Origin: JAEUIE01 sp046350055
Lineage (GTDB): Bacteria > Planctomycetota > Planctomycetia > Gemmatales > HRBIN36
Assembly: GCA_046350055.1 (NCBI GenBank)
Contig: JAXMBC010000001.1
Location: 5,022,001-5,086,000, forward strand
DNA: 64,000 nt
Direction: 5' to 3'
The notes beneath the pieces were generated by a model that did not search any database, was not told the DNA's origin, and was given only the letters and a program-made list of their open reading frames with translations. Shown here in pieces: positions 44,446-54,800 of the stretch (its first letter is position 1; every line of letters begins with the position of its first letter). The translations under genes were made by a program, and so were the position numbers.

Positions 44446-47400
44446 TTACTCCCCAACTGCATGGACAGTGTTGTGAATTGTTCCAACGATGGTGCGCCCC
44501 TCGCTGCCCTTCAGGTGGTATCGGATCTCCATGCACCAGGTTGGCGAGAGATCGGGCAACTCAAGCCGCACAGTTTTTCCATCTGCTAAGACAGTAGCCC
44601 TGGTCACGACAAGCGGTTTTTCGTCGATGTGTTTGGACCCATAGTTCTTGCTCCGCTTCAGCCCCCACACTTTCAATTGAAAATTCGTCGCGTCCACAGA
44701 TTGGGGGACCAGCGGGTCGGTGAACTTGATTTCAATTCTGTGTGCCTTTGCATTCAAGCCAACGGGCAAGTCTGCTGGTTTGCCGGTGTAGCGAACACGG
44801 TAGAAGCCCCCGGGGGCAAGCTGATTTCCTGCCCAGGCGTACATGCCGCAGATGTAAAGGTGGCCGTCGCTGGGGTGGAACCGGGGTCGCATCACTCCAG
44901 TGGAAAATGGAGGTAGTGGCAAGGCACACATGCCACCTTGTGCCTGACCATTCACACGTTCATGAGGCACGACATAAATCTTGCCCATGCCGTACGAAGT
45001 ATTCAGTAGAGATCCAGCGAGTGGTCCCCATGTCTTCGCGGGCACCCAGACTAATTCCGCCGGGGAGCGGTCGAAGTCGTTGGTAATCCAGCAGAGCGGT
45101 TGCTTCATCGCTGAATCAGAGGTATCTGTAATGTCAGTATAACCCCATAGATTTCCGTAAAAGCCACCTTTCTCTACGAGGTTAATCCGGTTCTTCGGTG
45201 TCCAGAAGCCTTCCTGATCGGTGACGAAAAATGTACCGTCCGGATTGAGACAGACTCCATTGGCGGCACGAAAACCGGTGGCGAGGATGTCGGTCCTCGT
45301 TCCATCCCTGCTCACTTTCAAGAGTGTGCCATGATGTGGTACCAGTGCAGGCAGAGCATGCCGACCACTCTTGGCGTAGTAGAAGTTACCATCCGCATCG
45401 GTTTGCAATCCCATCGCAAACTCATGGAAGTGCTCAGTCACCTGGTGATCGTTGTTGAAGCACTCGTAGAAATCAGTCTCGCCATCGCCGTTCAGGTCAT
45501 GCAGCTTGACAATCTGATCACGGCAACAGACGAAGATAGCACCATCACGGATCTTCAATCCCAATGGCTGGAACAGTCCCGAGGCAATCCGCTTCCAGGT
45601 GAGCCCTGTTGCTGGCTGCTCGATTCCATCGACCATCCATACATCGCCATCCCAGGAACACACAGCCATGCGTTTGCCATCTGGCAGAAAGTCAAACCCG
45701 GTCAAGCGAAGTAGCGCGTTCCATGGGTTACGTTCAGGAAGGCCAAACGTGTCTACAGCAAAAGGACCGTCGTCCTTGCCCAGTGTTGCAGTCGTCTTGA
45801 GTATTTCTGGCCATCGTTTCGGACCACCGACGGTGAGTGGCTTGAGAGGTCTTGCAGCTGGACTTGCCTTCGCAATTGCCGCGAGATCGACACTAGACTC
45901 CCGGGCAAAGAGCACTTTCACCCGTGTCGGCGTAGCAGCGGCTGGTATCCGCAAGACCTGAAAACCGTTTTGCGTTTCACGTGACACTCGACTGTCACCT
46001 ACCACTGCAGCGGCAACGCCGACAGGAGCCAGTCGACCCAGCAGGTCACGGGACGACTTTCCTATTTCCAGAGTGCGGGTAAACACAACACCCTGCTTTG
46101 CTCCAGACTGCTCAGTCCCTTCCAGTTCCAGAATAGCAGCGTCACCAACGGTGTAGGCGATCACTGTCTGGTCACCATAAGCGTAGGTGCCCTGATAGCG
46201 TGCCCAACTGCGTGGAAGCGGGCCGTAGGGGCGATTGTCACGACCGAGAGGGCGAGGGTCGATAAAACTCCCTGTCTCGGGGTTCGCCCAGCCTGGTCCG
46301 ACAGGGTTCTCAAGTTGAATGTCACCCATCAACTTCGGATGGACCTGATGCTGGCCGTTAAAGTGGATGCCCTTCCAGTCAATGAAACCATTCCCCGTCC
46401 AGGCTGCGGCAAACCGCATGGCATCATGGTCAAACAATGCCCACATCTTTCCTCGTGATACCCCCCCTGCCCCGGGATCAAGCCTGATGGCGATACCCTT
46501 GTATGCAATGTTGGGACCACTCCCACTCACCTCGATGGTATTCATCAGGCTGGGACCATAGTCCATTGCCATCCAGGGTTCAACACTCGCCGGAGCTGGT
46601 CCGGTCGATGTTCCCTTTGGCAGTTTTGCAATGTAGGAATCGTCCAGCCTGGTATACTGCGTAGGGTTGGACGACTTCAGGAACTCTTCCCTCAGGTAAT
46701 GAACCACATCGTACTTCTGCCGGGGCACCATCCAGGTCTGCGGTGCCATCAAATTGTAGCCATGCGTAAGGGTGTTATAGAGGCTATACGGATCGCTGCC
46801 GTTCTTGAAACTGTGCGTCGCAAAACGAGGAGAGGTGGGAAGTGACCCAGGCTGATCTCTGGTACCATGACAGTTAGCGCAGACACGGATGTATATGGCT
46901 TCGCCTCGACGAAGTGCCTTAGCGTCCAACATGTTGATCATGCCAGCGTGGTCGATGTTCTTCTCATATTCTGGTACGGCAAACATCGTCTGCGGCGGTC
47001 GCAATTCCTGAGCACGCCTGGGCCCACCTTCGGTTACTTCGATGAGATACCTGGTTAAATCCAGAAACTGCTGACGATCGGAAAGCAGGTTAACCAGCCC
47101 GTCGGGCATGAGTGACTGTTTGCTGGAAATACGTTCTTCCACATCCGATTTCGGAATAATAATCCTCTTGCTGGCTGCCGGATCAATGAGCGTGAGCGTG
47201 TCGTTCTTTTCTTCAGCGAGGAAGCCAGTGATGGTCTTCCCGCTCACGGTAATTACCGTCAGAGTCTCGAATCCTTTCTTGATGACTTTGGAAGGCGTGA
47301 GCAGGGATTCGACCAGATGCTCCGCAGTCGTCCCTTTGTCTGCATGTGTAAGGTCTGGTCCGAGTGGTGTGCCCACGCTGCTATCATGGCATTTTGCACA

Positions 47401-50400
47401 AGAGAGAAACGACTGGAAGAAAAGCACTGCGCCCCGACCAGCATCGCCCCGTTCTCGAGCTGCTTTTGCCAACTCAGCCGTTGATTCCTGCTGTAATTGC
47501 TGGGTCAATCCCGATGGCTGGGTCAGAACTGGCGTTGCCAATTTCACATTCCAGAGTTTCTGCACAAGTTCAAACATCTCCGGGTCATGTTGCTTCAGTT
47601 GATCACGTGTAAAGGGAAAGAAGTCGTTACGGGAGAAGAAAGCCTCAGAAGCTTCGGCGAAGTACTCCATCGCGCTGGTCAGCGCATAGGCCCGTTCAAA
47701 TGTGTTCGGTTTGCCGTTGCCATAGTGACGTTCGACTCTGGCATAGCGGCCTGATTCTCTGGCTCTTGCATAAGCTGCATGTAGTTCTTTGTTGTCATAG
47801 CCCTGGGGCAGCACTCTGTGATGGTAAGCATGGGACAATTCATGCAGGGCGAAGTTCTGCATGCGGTTGGTTTCTGCTTCGAATATCCGAATGTTCGTGA
47901 ACTCGATCCCCTGAGCCATCGCCGGGTCACGACCATGTTCAGTCAACCAGGCTGCGCCAGGATGATACTCAGCCCTCGGACGGATGCCCGTGTACTCCGG
48001 ATTGAAGAAAAGTTGCACCTTCTGCAGTTCCATCACCGCGGATTGAGGCACAACTCGAACAATTTCCTGCAGTTGCTTCTCCAGCAGGCCCACTGCCCTC
48101 TCCGTTCGTTGCGGCTCGTTCGCGAGCAACTCGCGATTGATATGCAGCTTCCAGCCCTCGAGCATACGGGTTTCATAAAGTGGCTTGGGCAACGGCGCAT
48201 GAGGCGATCGAAGATTGTCATGCAGATAACGCGTGATGCTCGCCCACAAGTGGTAGACCGTGTTGCTACCTTCGTTGATGGAATGCGTGCGATTGGGGTA
48301 TGGCAGCACGGTGAACAACTTCCTGTGTGCGATCAGCTCGTCCATCAGGCGTTCCGTCCCCTGATAGTGGCAATTGTCGTCACCTGTACCATGAATGATC
48401 AGCAGGTTGCCACGCAGTTTGTGGGCATGGGTCAGAGGCGAACCATCGCGGTAACCTTTTGCGTTGTCACTGGGCAGCCCCATGTAACGTTCCTGATAGA
48501 TCGTGTCATACAGTCTCTGATCAGCCACGGGAGCGATGGCTATGGCTGTGCGATACAGATCCGGATAACGGAAGATGGCATTGAGGCTCATACTGCCTCC
48601 ACCACTCCATCCCCAACTGGCCACGCGCGTTGGATCAACAAATGGCCATCGCTGCAGGAGTGCCTTCACGGCCTGGGCCTGTTCGTGGGATGCAAGTATG
48701 CCGACTTGCCGGTGAATGCTTTTCCGCCAGGCACGCCCGCGTGGAACATTGGTGCCACGATTATCCACACTCGCCACGACATAACCCTGCTGAGCCAGCA
48801 TCCAGTGCCAGAGACCCTGTGTTCCGGGCCAGGCATCCTTGACCGTCTGGCCATGCGGCTCACCATACACATGCATCACCAGCGGCAACTTGGCGGAGGA
48901 ACTGATTTCCGATGGTTTGATACACCAGCCATCGAGCGAGATACCATTGCCTATCGGCACCTGTATAAACTCCATCGATGGTCGTTTCATTGTTGCAATT
49001 TTCTCTCGTAACCTGGCATTGTCACTCAATATGCGGACAACGGCATGATCACTGAGCCTGACCAGGTCAACCACCGGTGGCGTAGTGAAACTGGACCAGG
49101 TATGAACCGCCCATCGGGCATCGGGCGATATGGCATATACATGCCAGCCTGTCTTTTGTGTCGGTGAAAGTTGTTCCGTTCCGCTACCATCGAGCCTGAC
49201 ACGATACAGATAACGCTGCGTAGCGTTTGCGGGAGATGCCGCGTAGTAGAGCCAGCCAGCTTCAGGATCGACAGCCTCAACGGCGATCACGTCAAACTGG
49301 CCCTGCGTGATCGGAACCAGTGGTGACCCATCCAAGCTGGCCCGGTAAACATGCCTCCACCCCGAGCGTTCACTCAACCAGAGAAAGCTCTTTCCATCAT
49401 TCAGCCAGCGCACGGGATTGTCATTCTCCAGCCAGGCAGCATCAGTCTCGGTCATTACCTTGTTTGCCTGACCAGTAGTAGGATTGACTCGCCACACATG
49501 AAGTTCGGTCTGCAACCGGTTGAACTGCTGCACAAGAATCTGTTTACCATCCGGTGTCCATTCCGCATGAGGCAGATAGTGTTCACGTGCATCACCTGGG
49601 AGATCGAGCCAACGCACTGCACCGCCAGCTGCAGACACTACACCAAGACGGGTTGCTGAGTTCTTCTCACCAACCTTGGGGTATGCAAACGTGGTGATGC
49701 GTGGCGAGTTACTGACGATGTTGTTTACCAAGTGAAATTCGGAGACGCCGCTGGTATCGAACTGCCAGAAGAGGATGTGTTGACCATCGGGGCTCCATCG
49801 GAAGCAATCACGCAGGTCGAGTTCCTCCTCGTTGACCCAATCGCTGGTACCATTGATCAGGGTCTTTGTGCCATTACTCGTTAGTGGAGTGATCTCCAGG
49901 CTGCGTACATCCTGCACATAGAGATTGTTGTCACGCACGAAGGCAACACGTGAAGCATCTGGCGAGAATTTAGCAAACATCAGTGAGGATGGTGCAGCGG
50001 CTCCGCCGAGCTTCTTCAGTTGCTGCGAAGCGACATCAAGAACCCAGTAATCACCTCGTGTATTGTGTCGCCAGACACGCTGGCTGTTGGTGTAGATCAG
50101 TAACCGTGTCTCGTCGCCAGAAAACTCAAAAGCATCGATTGACAGAGGCTTTGCTGAACCACTCGGCACGAATGCCGCAGCAGGAAGCACGACCTGCTGC
50201 TTCCCGGTTGCCGTATCGATCCGAACCAGGTCCTGTCCACCCTGAGCAGCTGTGGTCGTGAAGTAGCTAGCAGATCGCTTGCTCCAGTGCATCTGCGGTG
50301 CATGTTCCGTCCGGAACTCCTGTTTGCCGAACAGGCGATCGACCGTCAGCATCGACGCGATGGAGGGAGGGTCTTCCGCACAGGCAAGCCCATGAAAACA

Positions 50401-50454
50401 GACCACAACCCATGAAACGAGAAACGCAATGCTGGCACTTCTGGACTGCGACAT
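44446..50454 (-). CDS. Giant fusion: S9B prolyl peptidase, metallopeptidase, two cytochrome c motifs and dehydrogenase propeller
   Basis: 2002 residues from ATG 50454 with a signal peptide (MSQSRSASIAFLVSWVVVCFHGLACA). Domains in order follow. About 30-480: DPP-IV beta-propeller. About 490-750: S9 catalytic domain with GWSGGGS (Ser617), HGTGDDN and RTHS (His724). About 760-970: zinc metallopeptidase with HELSH (871-875) and a downstream EYFAEASE, ATLF-like. About 1000-1150: planctomycete haem-binding domain, CAKCH at 1019-1023. About 1175-1260: a second cytochrome, CANCH at 1192-1196. Then a DUF6797-like domain and a C-terminal sorbosone-dehydrogenase-like propeller. No stop or frameshift interrupts it. 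Such parts are normally separate proteins. The upstream enolase-superfamily gene is 34 bases away. Confidence 0.85.
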   Translation of the reverse strand: MSQSRSASIAFLVSWVVVCFHGLACAEDPPSIASMLTVDRLFGKQEFRTEHAPQMHWSKRSASYFTTTAAQGGQDLVRIDTATGKQQVVLPAAAFVPSGSAKPLSIDAFEFSGDETRLLIYTNSQRVWRHNTRGDYWVLDVASQQLKKLGGAAAPSSLMFAKFSPDASRVAFVRDNNLYVQDVRSLEITPLTSNGTKTLINGTSDWVNEEELDLRDCFRWSPDGQHILFWQFDTSGVSEFHLVNNIVSNSPRITTFAYPKVGEKNSATRLGVVSAAGGAVRWLDLPGDAREHYLPHAEWTPDGKQILVQQFNRLQTELHVWRVNPTTGQANKVMTETDAAWLENDNPVRWLNDGKSFLWLSERSGWRHVYRASLDGSPLVPITQGQFDVIAVEAVDPEAGWLYYAASPANATQRYLYRVRLDGSGTEQLSPTQKTGWHVYAISPDARWAVHTWSSFTTPPVVDLVRLSDHAVVRILSDNARLREKIATMKRPSMEFIQVPIGNGISLDGWCIKPSEISSSAKLPLVMHVYGEPHGQTVKDAWPGTQGLWHWMLAQQGYVVASVDNRGTNVPRGRAWRKSIHRQVGILASHEQAQAVKALLQRWPFVDPTRVASWGWSGGGSMSLNAIFRYPDLYRTAIAIAPVADQRLYDTIYQERYMGLPSDNAKGYRDGSPLTHAHKLRGNLLIIHGTGDDNCHYQGTERLMDELIAHRKLFTVLPYPNRTHSINEGSNTVYHLWASITRYLHDNLRSPHAPLPKPLYETRMLEGWKLHINRELLANEPQRTERAVGLLEKQLQEIVRVVPQSAVMELQKVQLFFNPEYTGIRPRAEYHPGAAWLTEHGRDPAMAQGIEFTNIRIFEAETNRMQNFALHELSHAYHHRVLPQGYDNKELHAAYARARESGRYARVERHYGNGKPNTFERAYALTSAMEYFAEASEAFFSRNDFFPFTRDQLKQHDPEMFELVQKLWNVKLATPVLTQPSGLTQQLQQESTAELAKAARERGDAGRGAVLFFQSFLSCAKCHDSSVGTPLGPDLTHADKGTTAEHLVESLLTPSKVIKKGFETLTVITVSGKTITGFLAEEKNDTLTLIDPAASKRIIIPKSDVEERISSKQSLMPDGLVNLLSDRQQFLDLTRYLIEVTEGGPRRAQELRPPQTMFAVPEYEKNIDHAGMINMLDAKALRRGEAIYIRVCANCHGTRDQPGSLPTSPRFATHSFKNGSDPYSLYNTLTHGYNLMAPQTWMVPRQKYDVVHYLREEFLKSSNPTQYTRLDDSYIAKLPKGTSTGPAPASVEPWMAMDYGPSLMNTIEVSGSGPNIAYKGIAIRLDPGAGGVSRGKMWALFDHDAMRFAAAWTGNGFIDWKGIHFNGQHQVHPKLMGDIQLENPVGPGWANPETGSFIDPRPLGRDNRPYGPLPRSWARYQGTYAYGDQTVIAYTVGDAAILELEGTEQSGAKQGVVFTRTLEIGKSSRDLLGRLAPVGVAAAVVGDSRVSRETQNGFQVLRIPAAATPTRVKVLFARESSVDLAAIAKASPAARPLKPLTVGGPKRWPEILKTTATLGKDDGPFAVDTFGLPERNPWNALLRLTGFDFLPDGKRMAVCSWDGDVWMVDGIEQPATGLTWKRIASGLFQPLGLKIRDGAIFVCCRDQIVKLHDLNGDGETDFYECFNNDHQVTEHFHEFAMGLQTDADGNFYYAKSGRHALPALVPHHGTLLKVSRDGTRTDILATGFRAANGVCLNPDGTFFVTDQEGFWTPKNRINLVEKGGFYGNLWGYTDITDTSDSAMKQPLCWITNDFDRSPAELVWVPAKTWGPLAGSLLNTSYGMGKIYVVPHERVNGQAQGGMCALPLPPFSTGVMRPRFHPSDGHLYICGMYAWAGNQLAPGGFYRVRYTGKPADLPVGLNAKAHRIEIKFTDPLVPQSVDATNFQLKVWGLKRSKNYGSKHIDEKPLVVTRATVLADGKTVRLELPDLSPTWCMEIRYHLKGSEGRTIVGTIHNTVHAVGE

Positions 50455-50488
50455 GACTACCCCGTTCATGATGAAGCTCATGGAATGC

Positions 50489-51592
50489 TCAACACACTTC
50501 CAGCACTCGTGGACCGATCACATCATACCGCGGTTTGATTCCCAGCCCCGGCATGGTCGACGCCTGCATGTAGCCGTTCTTGCGTTCAGGAGCGCCTGTA
50601 GCCGTACTGACGGTGACATAGCTGTTGAAGTCGGTGCTCGTGAATCGATAGGCTTCCGGTGTGCTGTGCGCCAGGTGGGCGATGGCTGCGGTCGTGATGT
50701 CACCACCCCAGCTGTCTTCGAGTGTCATGGCGATGCCCATCGTAACGCACAAGTCACGAACCTGTTTCGTCCGGGTCAGGCCACCAAGCTTACTGATCTT
50801 CAGGTTGACCACATCCATTGCCAGGTCAGCCTTGGCCCGCAACAGCATGTCCAGACCATCGACGTTCTCATCAAGCACAAATGGATGATCGGTATGCCGT
50901 CGCACTGCCAGGCATTCCTCGTAAGTCAGGCATGGCTGTTCAATGTATACATCCAGTTCACGCACAGCCCGCACAACACGCATCGCTTCGTGTTGCGTCC
51001 AGCCGGTATTGGCATCTGCAACCAGACGATCGGTTGATTGAAGTATCTTTCGTACCTGACGGATGCGCTCAATGTCCACATCCGGATCGCCCCCCACCTT
51101 TAACTGAAATCGGGTGTAGCCCTCGCTCCGGTACTGTGCGACATTGGCAGCCATGCGATCCGGTGCTTCTTGCGAGATCGCCCGGTAGAGTTGCACTGAT
51201 TCACCAAACCGGCCTCCCATCAGCATGCATACAGGCAGGCCCGTCGTCTGACCGAGGATGTCCCAGCAAGCGATATCGATTCCGCTCTTGACGTACGGAT
51301 GCCCCTTGAGCGCGGCGTCCATACGCTGATTCAGCTTGAGCAATTCACGGGGATCATAGCCCATGAGATGTGGAGCAAGTTCACGCAGTCCAGCTCGCAC
51401 GCCGTCAGCATAGGCTGGCAGATAGAATGGTCCCAGCGGGCATACCTCCCCGTAGCCGACGAGACCAGAGTCTGTTTCGACACCGACAATCGTGCTGTCG
51501 AACACGGTCACCGATTTCCCCCCCGACCACTTGTAACTGCCCTCTCGCAGCGGCAGTTCGACTCGGTGGGCAAACACTTTCACGATCTTCAT
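50489..51592 (-). CDS. Mandelate racemase/enolase superfamily enzyme, possibly cis-3-hydroxy-L-proline dehydratase
   Basis: 367 residues. The capping domain begins MKIVKVFAHRVELPLREGSY. The barrel shows metal ligands Asp193 (VADANTG), Glu218 (YIEQP) and Asp241 (VLDEN), and the base pair Lys165 (QLKVGG) and Lys265 (NLKISKLGG). The pair of lysines facing each other across the site is shared by the muconate-lactonising, dipeptide-epimerase and proline-derivative branches. The overall sequence looks closest to cis-3-hydroxyproline dehydratase or proline-betaine epimerase types. That call is moderate. It precedes the prolyl-peptidase fusion gene on the same strand; Xaa-Pro cleavage and a proline-type substrate would fit together. 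Confidence 0.82.
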   Translation of the reverse strand: MKIVKVFAHRVELPLREGSYKWSGGKSVTVFDSTIVGVETDSGLVGYGEVCPLGPFYLPAYADGVRAGLRELAPHLMGYDPRELLKLNQRMDAALKGHPYVKSGIDIACWDILGQTTGLPVCMLMGGRFGESVQLYRAISQEAPDRMAANVAQYRSEGYTRFQLKVGGDPDVDIERIRQVRKILQSTDRLVADANTGWTQHEAMRVVRAVRELDVYIEQPCLTYEECLAVRRHTDHPFVLDENVDGLDMLLRAKADLAMDVVNLKISKLGGLTRTKQVRDLCVTMGIAMTLEDSWGGDITTAAIAHLAHSTPEAYRFTSTDFNSYVTVSTATGAPERKNGYMQASTMPGLGIKPRYDVIGPRVLEVC

Positions 51593-51868
51593 GGGCTTAG
51601 ACTCCTGCGCAATTCACTTCTCTCTGTAGCTATGGTTGTAGCAGTTTTGTGGTTTCTGTAGAGTAGAGCGAGCGGTTGTCTGTCTGATCTCTGGCTTCCA
51701 TGGCCTTTTGAAGAAGGCGACTACATCTGCCCAATACGCTGGGCATCGCCTTTCAGATCGTGTACTATAACGAAATCGCCTGAAACATGCTCAACCAGAG
51801 CCCCCGCCACTGTATTCCCCCAGACGCGATCACGCCTCCCTGTTCAGACCTCACGGGTATCCTGAGTG

Positions 51869-54800
51869 ATGACACGAGCAAGTGCCACAATCCTGGCAGT
51901 AGTCAATAATGTTTGCCTGGTAACGATCTGGCTGACCATCGTTAACAGCTGCACATTACGTGCTGAAGATGACGAGGCTTTCTTTGAGGCTAAAGTACGG
52001 CCAGTACTCTTGGGCACTTGTTTCCGTTGTCATGGCGACGGTAAGACTTCGGGTTCGTTGAAAGTCGATTCACGTGATGCTTTGCTCCAGGGTGGCGATT
52101 CCGGGCCTGCTCTCGTGCCCGGTAAACCAGAAAGTAGCCTGCTGATTCGTGCAATCCAGAGACTGGATGGCGTAGCCGCCATGCCCCCGGAGAAGAAATA
52201 TGCCTTGCGGCCTGACCAGGTGGCAGACATGGTGAAGTGGGTCCGTTCGGGAGCGCCCTGGCCCGCGGCATCGAAGAAATTCGAGTCCACGAAACACTGG
52301 TCATTTCAGTCGATTCTCGATGTGCCGTCGCCTGCAGTCAAAGATCCCGGCTGGTGCAAAACCAGTCTCGACGCATTTGTCAGGGCCAGACAGGAAGTTG
52401 CCGGTGTCCGCCCTTCTCCTCCTGCAGACAAACTCACCCTCATCAGACGGGCGACGTTCGACCTGACCGGCTTACCACCCACGCCTCACGAGATTGATGC
52501 TTTTCTGGCTGACAACTCTGCGAAAGCATTCGAGAAGGTGGTCAACCGCCTTCTCCAGTCACCAGCATACGGTGAACGCTGGGGACGTCATTGGCTCGAT
52601 GTCGTCCGCTATGCTGATACAGCTGGCGAAACCGCTGACTACCCGGTACCCTCCGCCTGGCGATACCGCAATTACGTCATCGACTCTTTCAATGCGGACA
52701 AACCTTACGATCAGTTTCTGCAGGAACAGGTGGCAGGTGATGTACTTGCCCGCCAGGGACCACGCGAGCGATTTGCGGAGAGAGTGACTGCCACAGGTTT
52801 CCTTGCCCTCTCCCGCCGCTTTGGCTTCGATTCAGAAAACTACCACCATCTCACGATCCAGGACACTATCGATACGCTGGGGCAATCAGTGATGGGATTG
52901 AGCGTCGGCTGCGCCCGCTGCCATGACCACAAGTTCGATCCAATCTCCATGCGAGACTATTATGCTTTGTATGGCATCTTCGACAGTACCCGGTATGCCT
53001 TCCCCGGTTCCGAACAGAAGCAGAAGACACGAACGCTTGCCCCACTGTTACCTCCTGAACAGGCCCTTTCCAGCTGGTGCGACTACCAAACGAATGTTGC
53101 CAGGCTTGTCGCCAGGCTGACCAGGCAAAAACAGCCCATCCCCACAGCTCTGCTCTGTTCCTTGAACGACATGGATGGCGACTTCGAATTACAGGCCCCC
53201 GCTGCAGGTGGTAGCAACGGAGTCCTTGTTCCACCATGGAGATATCAGGGAAGGATTGCAGTGACAAATGCTGCACAGAGTCCTTATCAGAACCTCTATC
53301 GGCAAGGGAAAGTGGGAGCCAGTGTTCCCGCCGATGCCGGCAAGTATCACTTCATGCAGGCAGTTTACCCTCCGCGTGATGCAGCCACTTGTAAGGTACT
53401 ACACATCAACCTCGATTTCCGGGTGACATCCAAAGAGCCAGGCGCGACAGCCTCACATCGTTTTGCTCTGGGTACCCTTCACAGTAAATCCGCTGTTGAG
53501 GTTCATATTTCGGGTGATGCCATCTCACTACTCAATAGTGGAAAGACAACATCAATCAGCACGATAAAGCTCAACCAATGGTACAATCTGCAACTGACAC
53601 TCGACATGCCCGGCAAATCCCTGACTGGTCGTGTGGGAATCCCCGGGTTCACTCGCGATTTTGCCACCAAGCCTGATGCGGCCGATTGGCCTGACGTCAT
53701 CAATCACGTGATCTTCGAACGCATTGGCAGTGATGAAGGCAAACTCCCTGCTATCGAGTTTGATAATCTCGGCATTCAGGAAAAAACGATCGCCCCAGTC
53801 TCGAAAGAACTTCCGATACTAGTCTCGTCGAATGAACCAGACCCTGCGAAGCTAACAGAACGCTTGCGAGAACTCACCGGTACGGATGGTGATCTCGAAC
53901 TTCAGACCGATCAGACGCCACCGGCCAGTCCGTGGAACGCTGGCCCTAACAGTATTGTCAAACTGTCGTCCTCTTCGCAAAGCCCATTTCACAATCGCTA
54001 CCCGCCCGGCGTCCTCGGCATGCACCTGCCCAACCGCGGTGAGTATGATGGCTTCGGTTTGTCACTTCCCAACCTGAAGCCAGACGACAAGCAGCACCTT
54101 TTTGCCAGCTTTGATTTCCGTTGCGGAAGCAACACCCGTGGTGGCCAGGGTTCCTGGCGCTATTATCTCGGTCATGGCCCGGGAAACTCCGCTGCGATTG
54201 AACTCTTCTTCAATCACCATGAGTTCTGGCATCGCAGTGGTGATGCTAAGGTGTCTGTCAGCCCAATCGTCCTCGGTCAGTGGTACCAGGTGCAGCTGAC
54301 CCTGGATCTGAAGTCTAAATCCTACTCAGCAGCGCTAGTCACCCTGCAAAGCAAGATAGACTTCCAGGGCAAACTGGCAACACCGTGGGATGGCGTGATC
54401 GATTACTCGTTTATAGACAGCTACGGCCACCTCCCGGGTGTTCGCCCCTCTCTCGACGCTGACAACTTTTACTATGGCGACCTGCCCCATCCATCTCTGG
54501 AAGCATCCACGAAACCTGCCAGTGATAGTTCAAAACGTCGCATTCAGGTCGCTGAACTGCGTCAGCAACTTGCTGAACTACAAGGCAATGTCACCAAAGC
54601 CAGGCAAGAACTGGAAACTCTGCTGGCCAGCGAACCTTATGCAATGGCTTATGGTGTGGCAGAAGGCACCCCGTACAACGCTCGCATTCAACAGCGAGGC
54701 GAACCGGATCAGCCCGGTCCCGTAGTATCACGTGGCTTTATCAGGTTCCTGGGAGGAAAGTCTCTACCTGACGAAACTGCAGGCAGCGGACGATGGGAAC

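Noticed and set aside
47818..49011. A 397-residue plus-strand frame opposite the prolyl peptidase domain
   Set aside because: It is opposite the catalytic part of the peptidase, and its composition is typical of a shadow frame.
44446..50454. The idea that the 2002-residue protein is two genes joined by a sequencing error
   Set aside because: There is no in-frame stop, no shift in frame and no fresh start with ribosome site at the junction near residue 980. It cannot be excluded without reads, so it is noted as a check.
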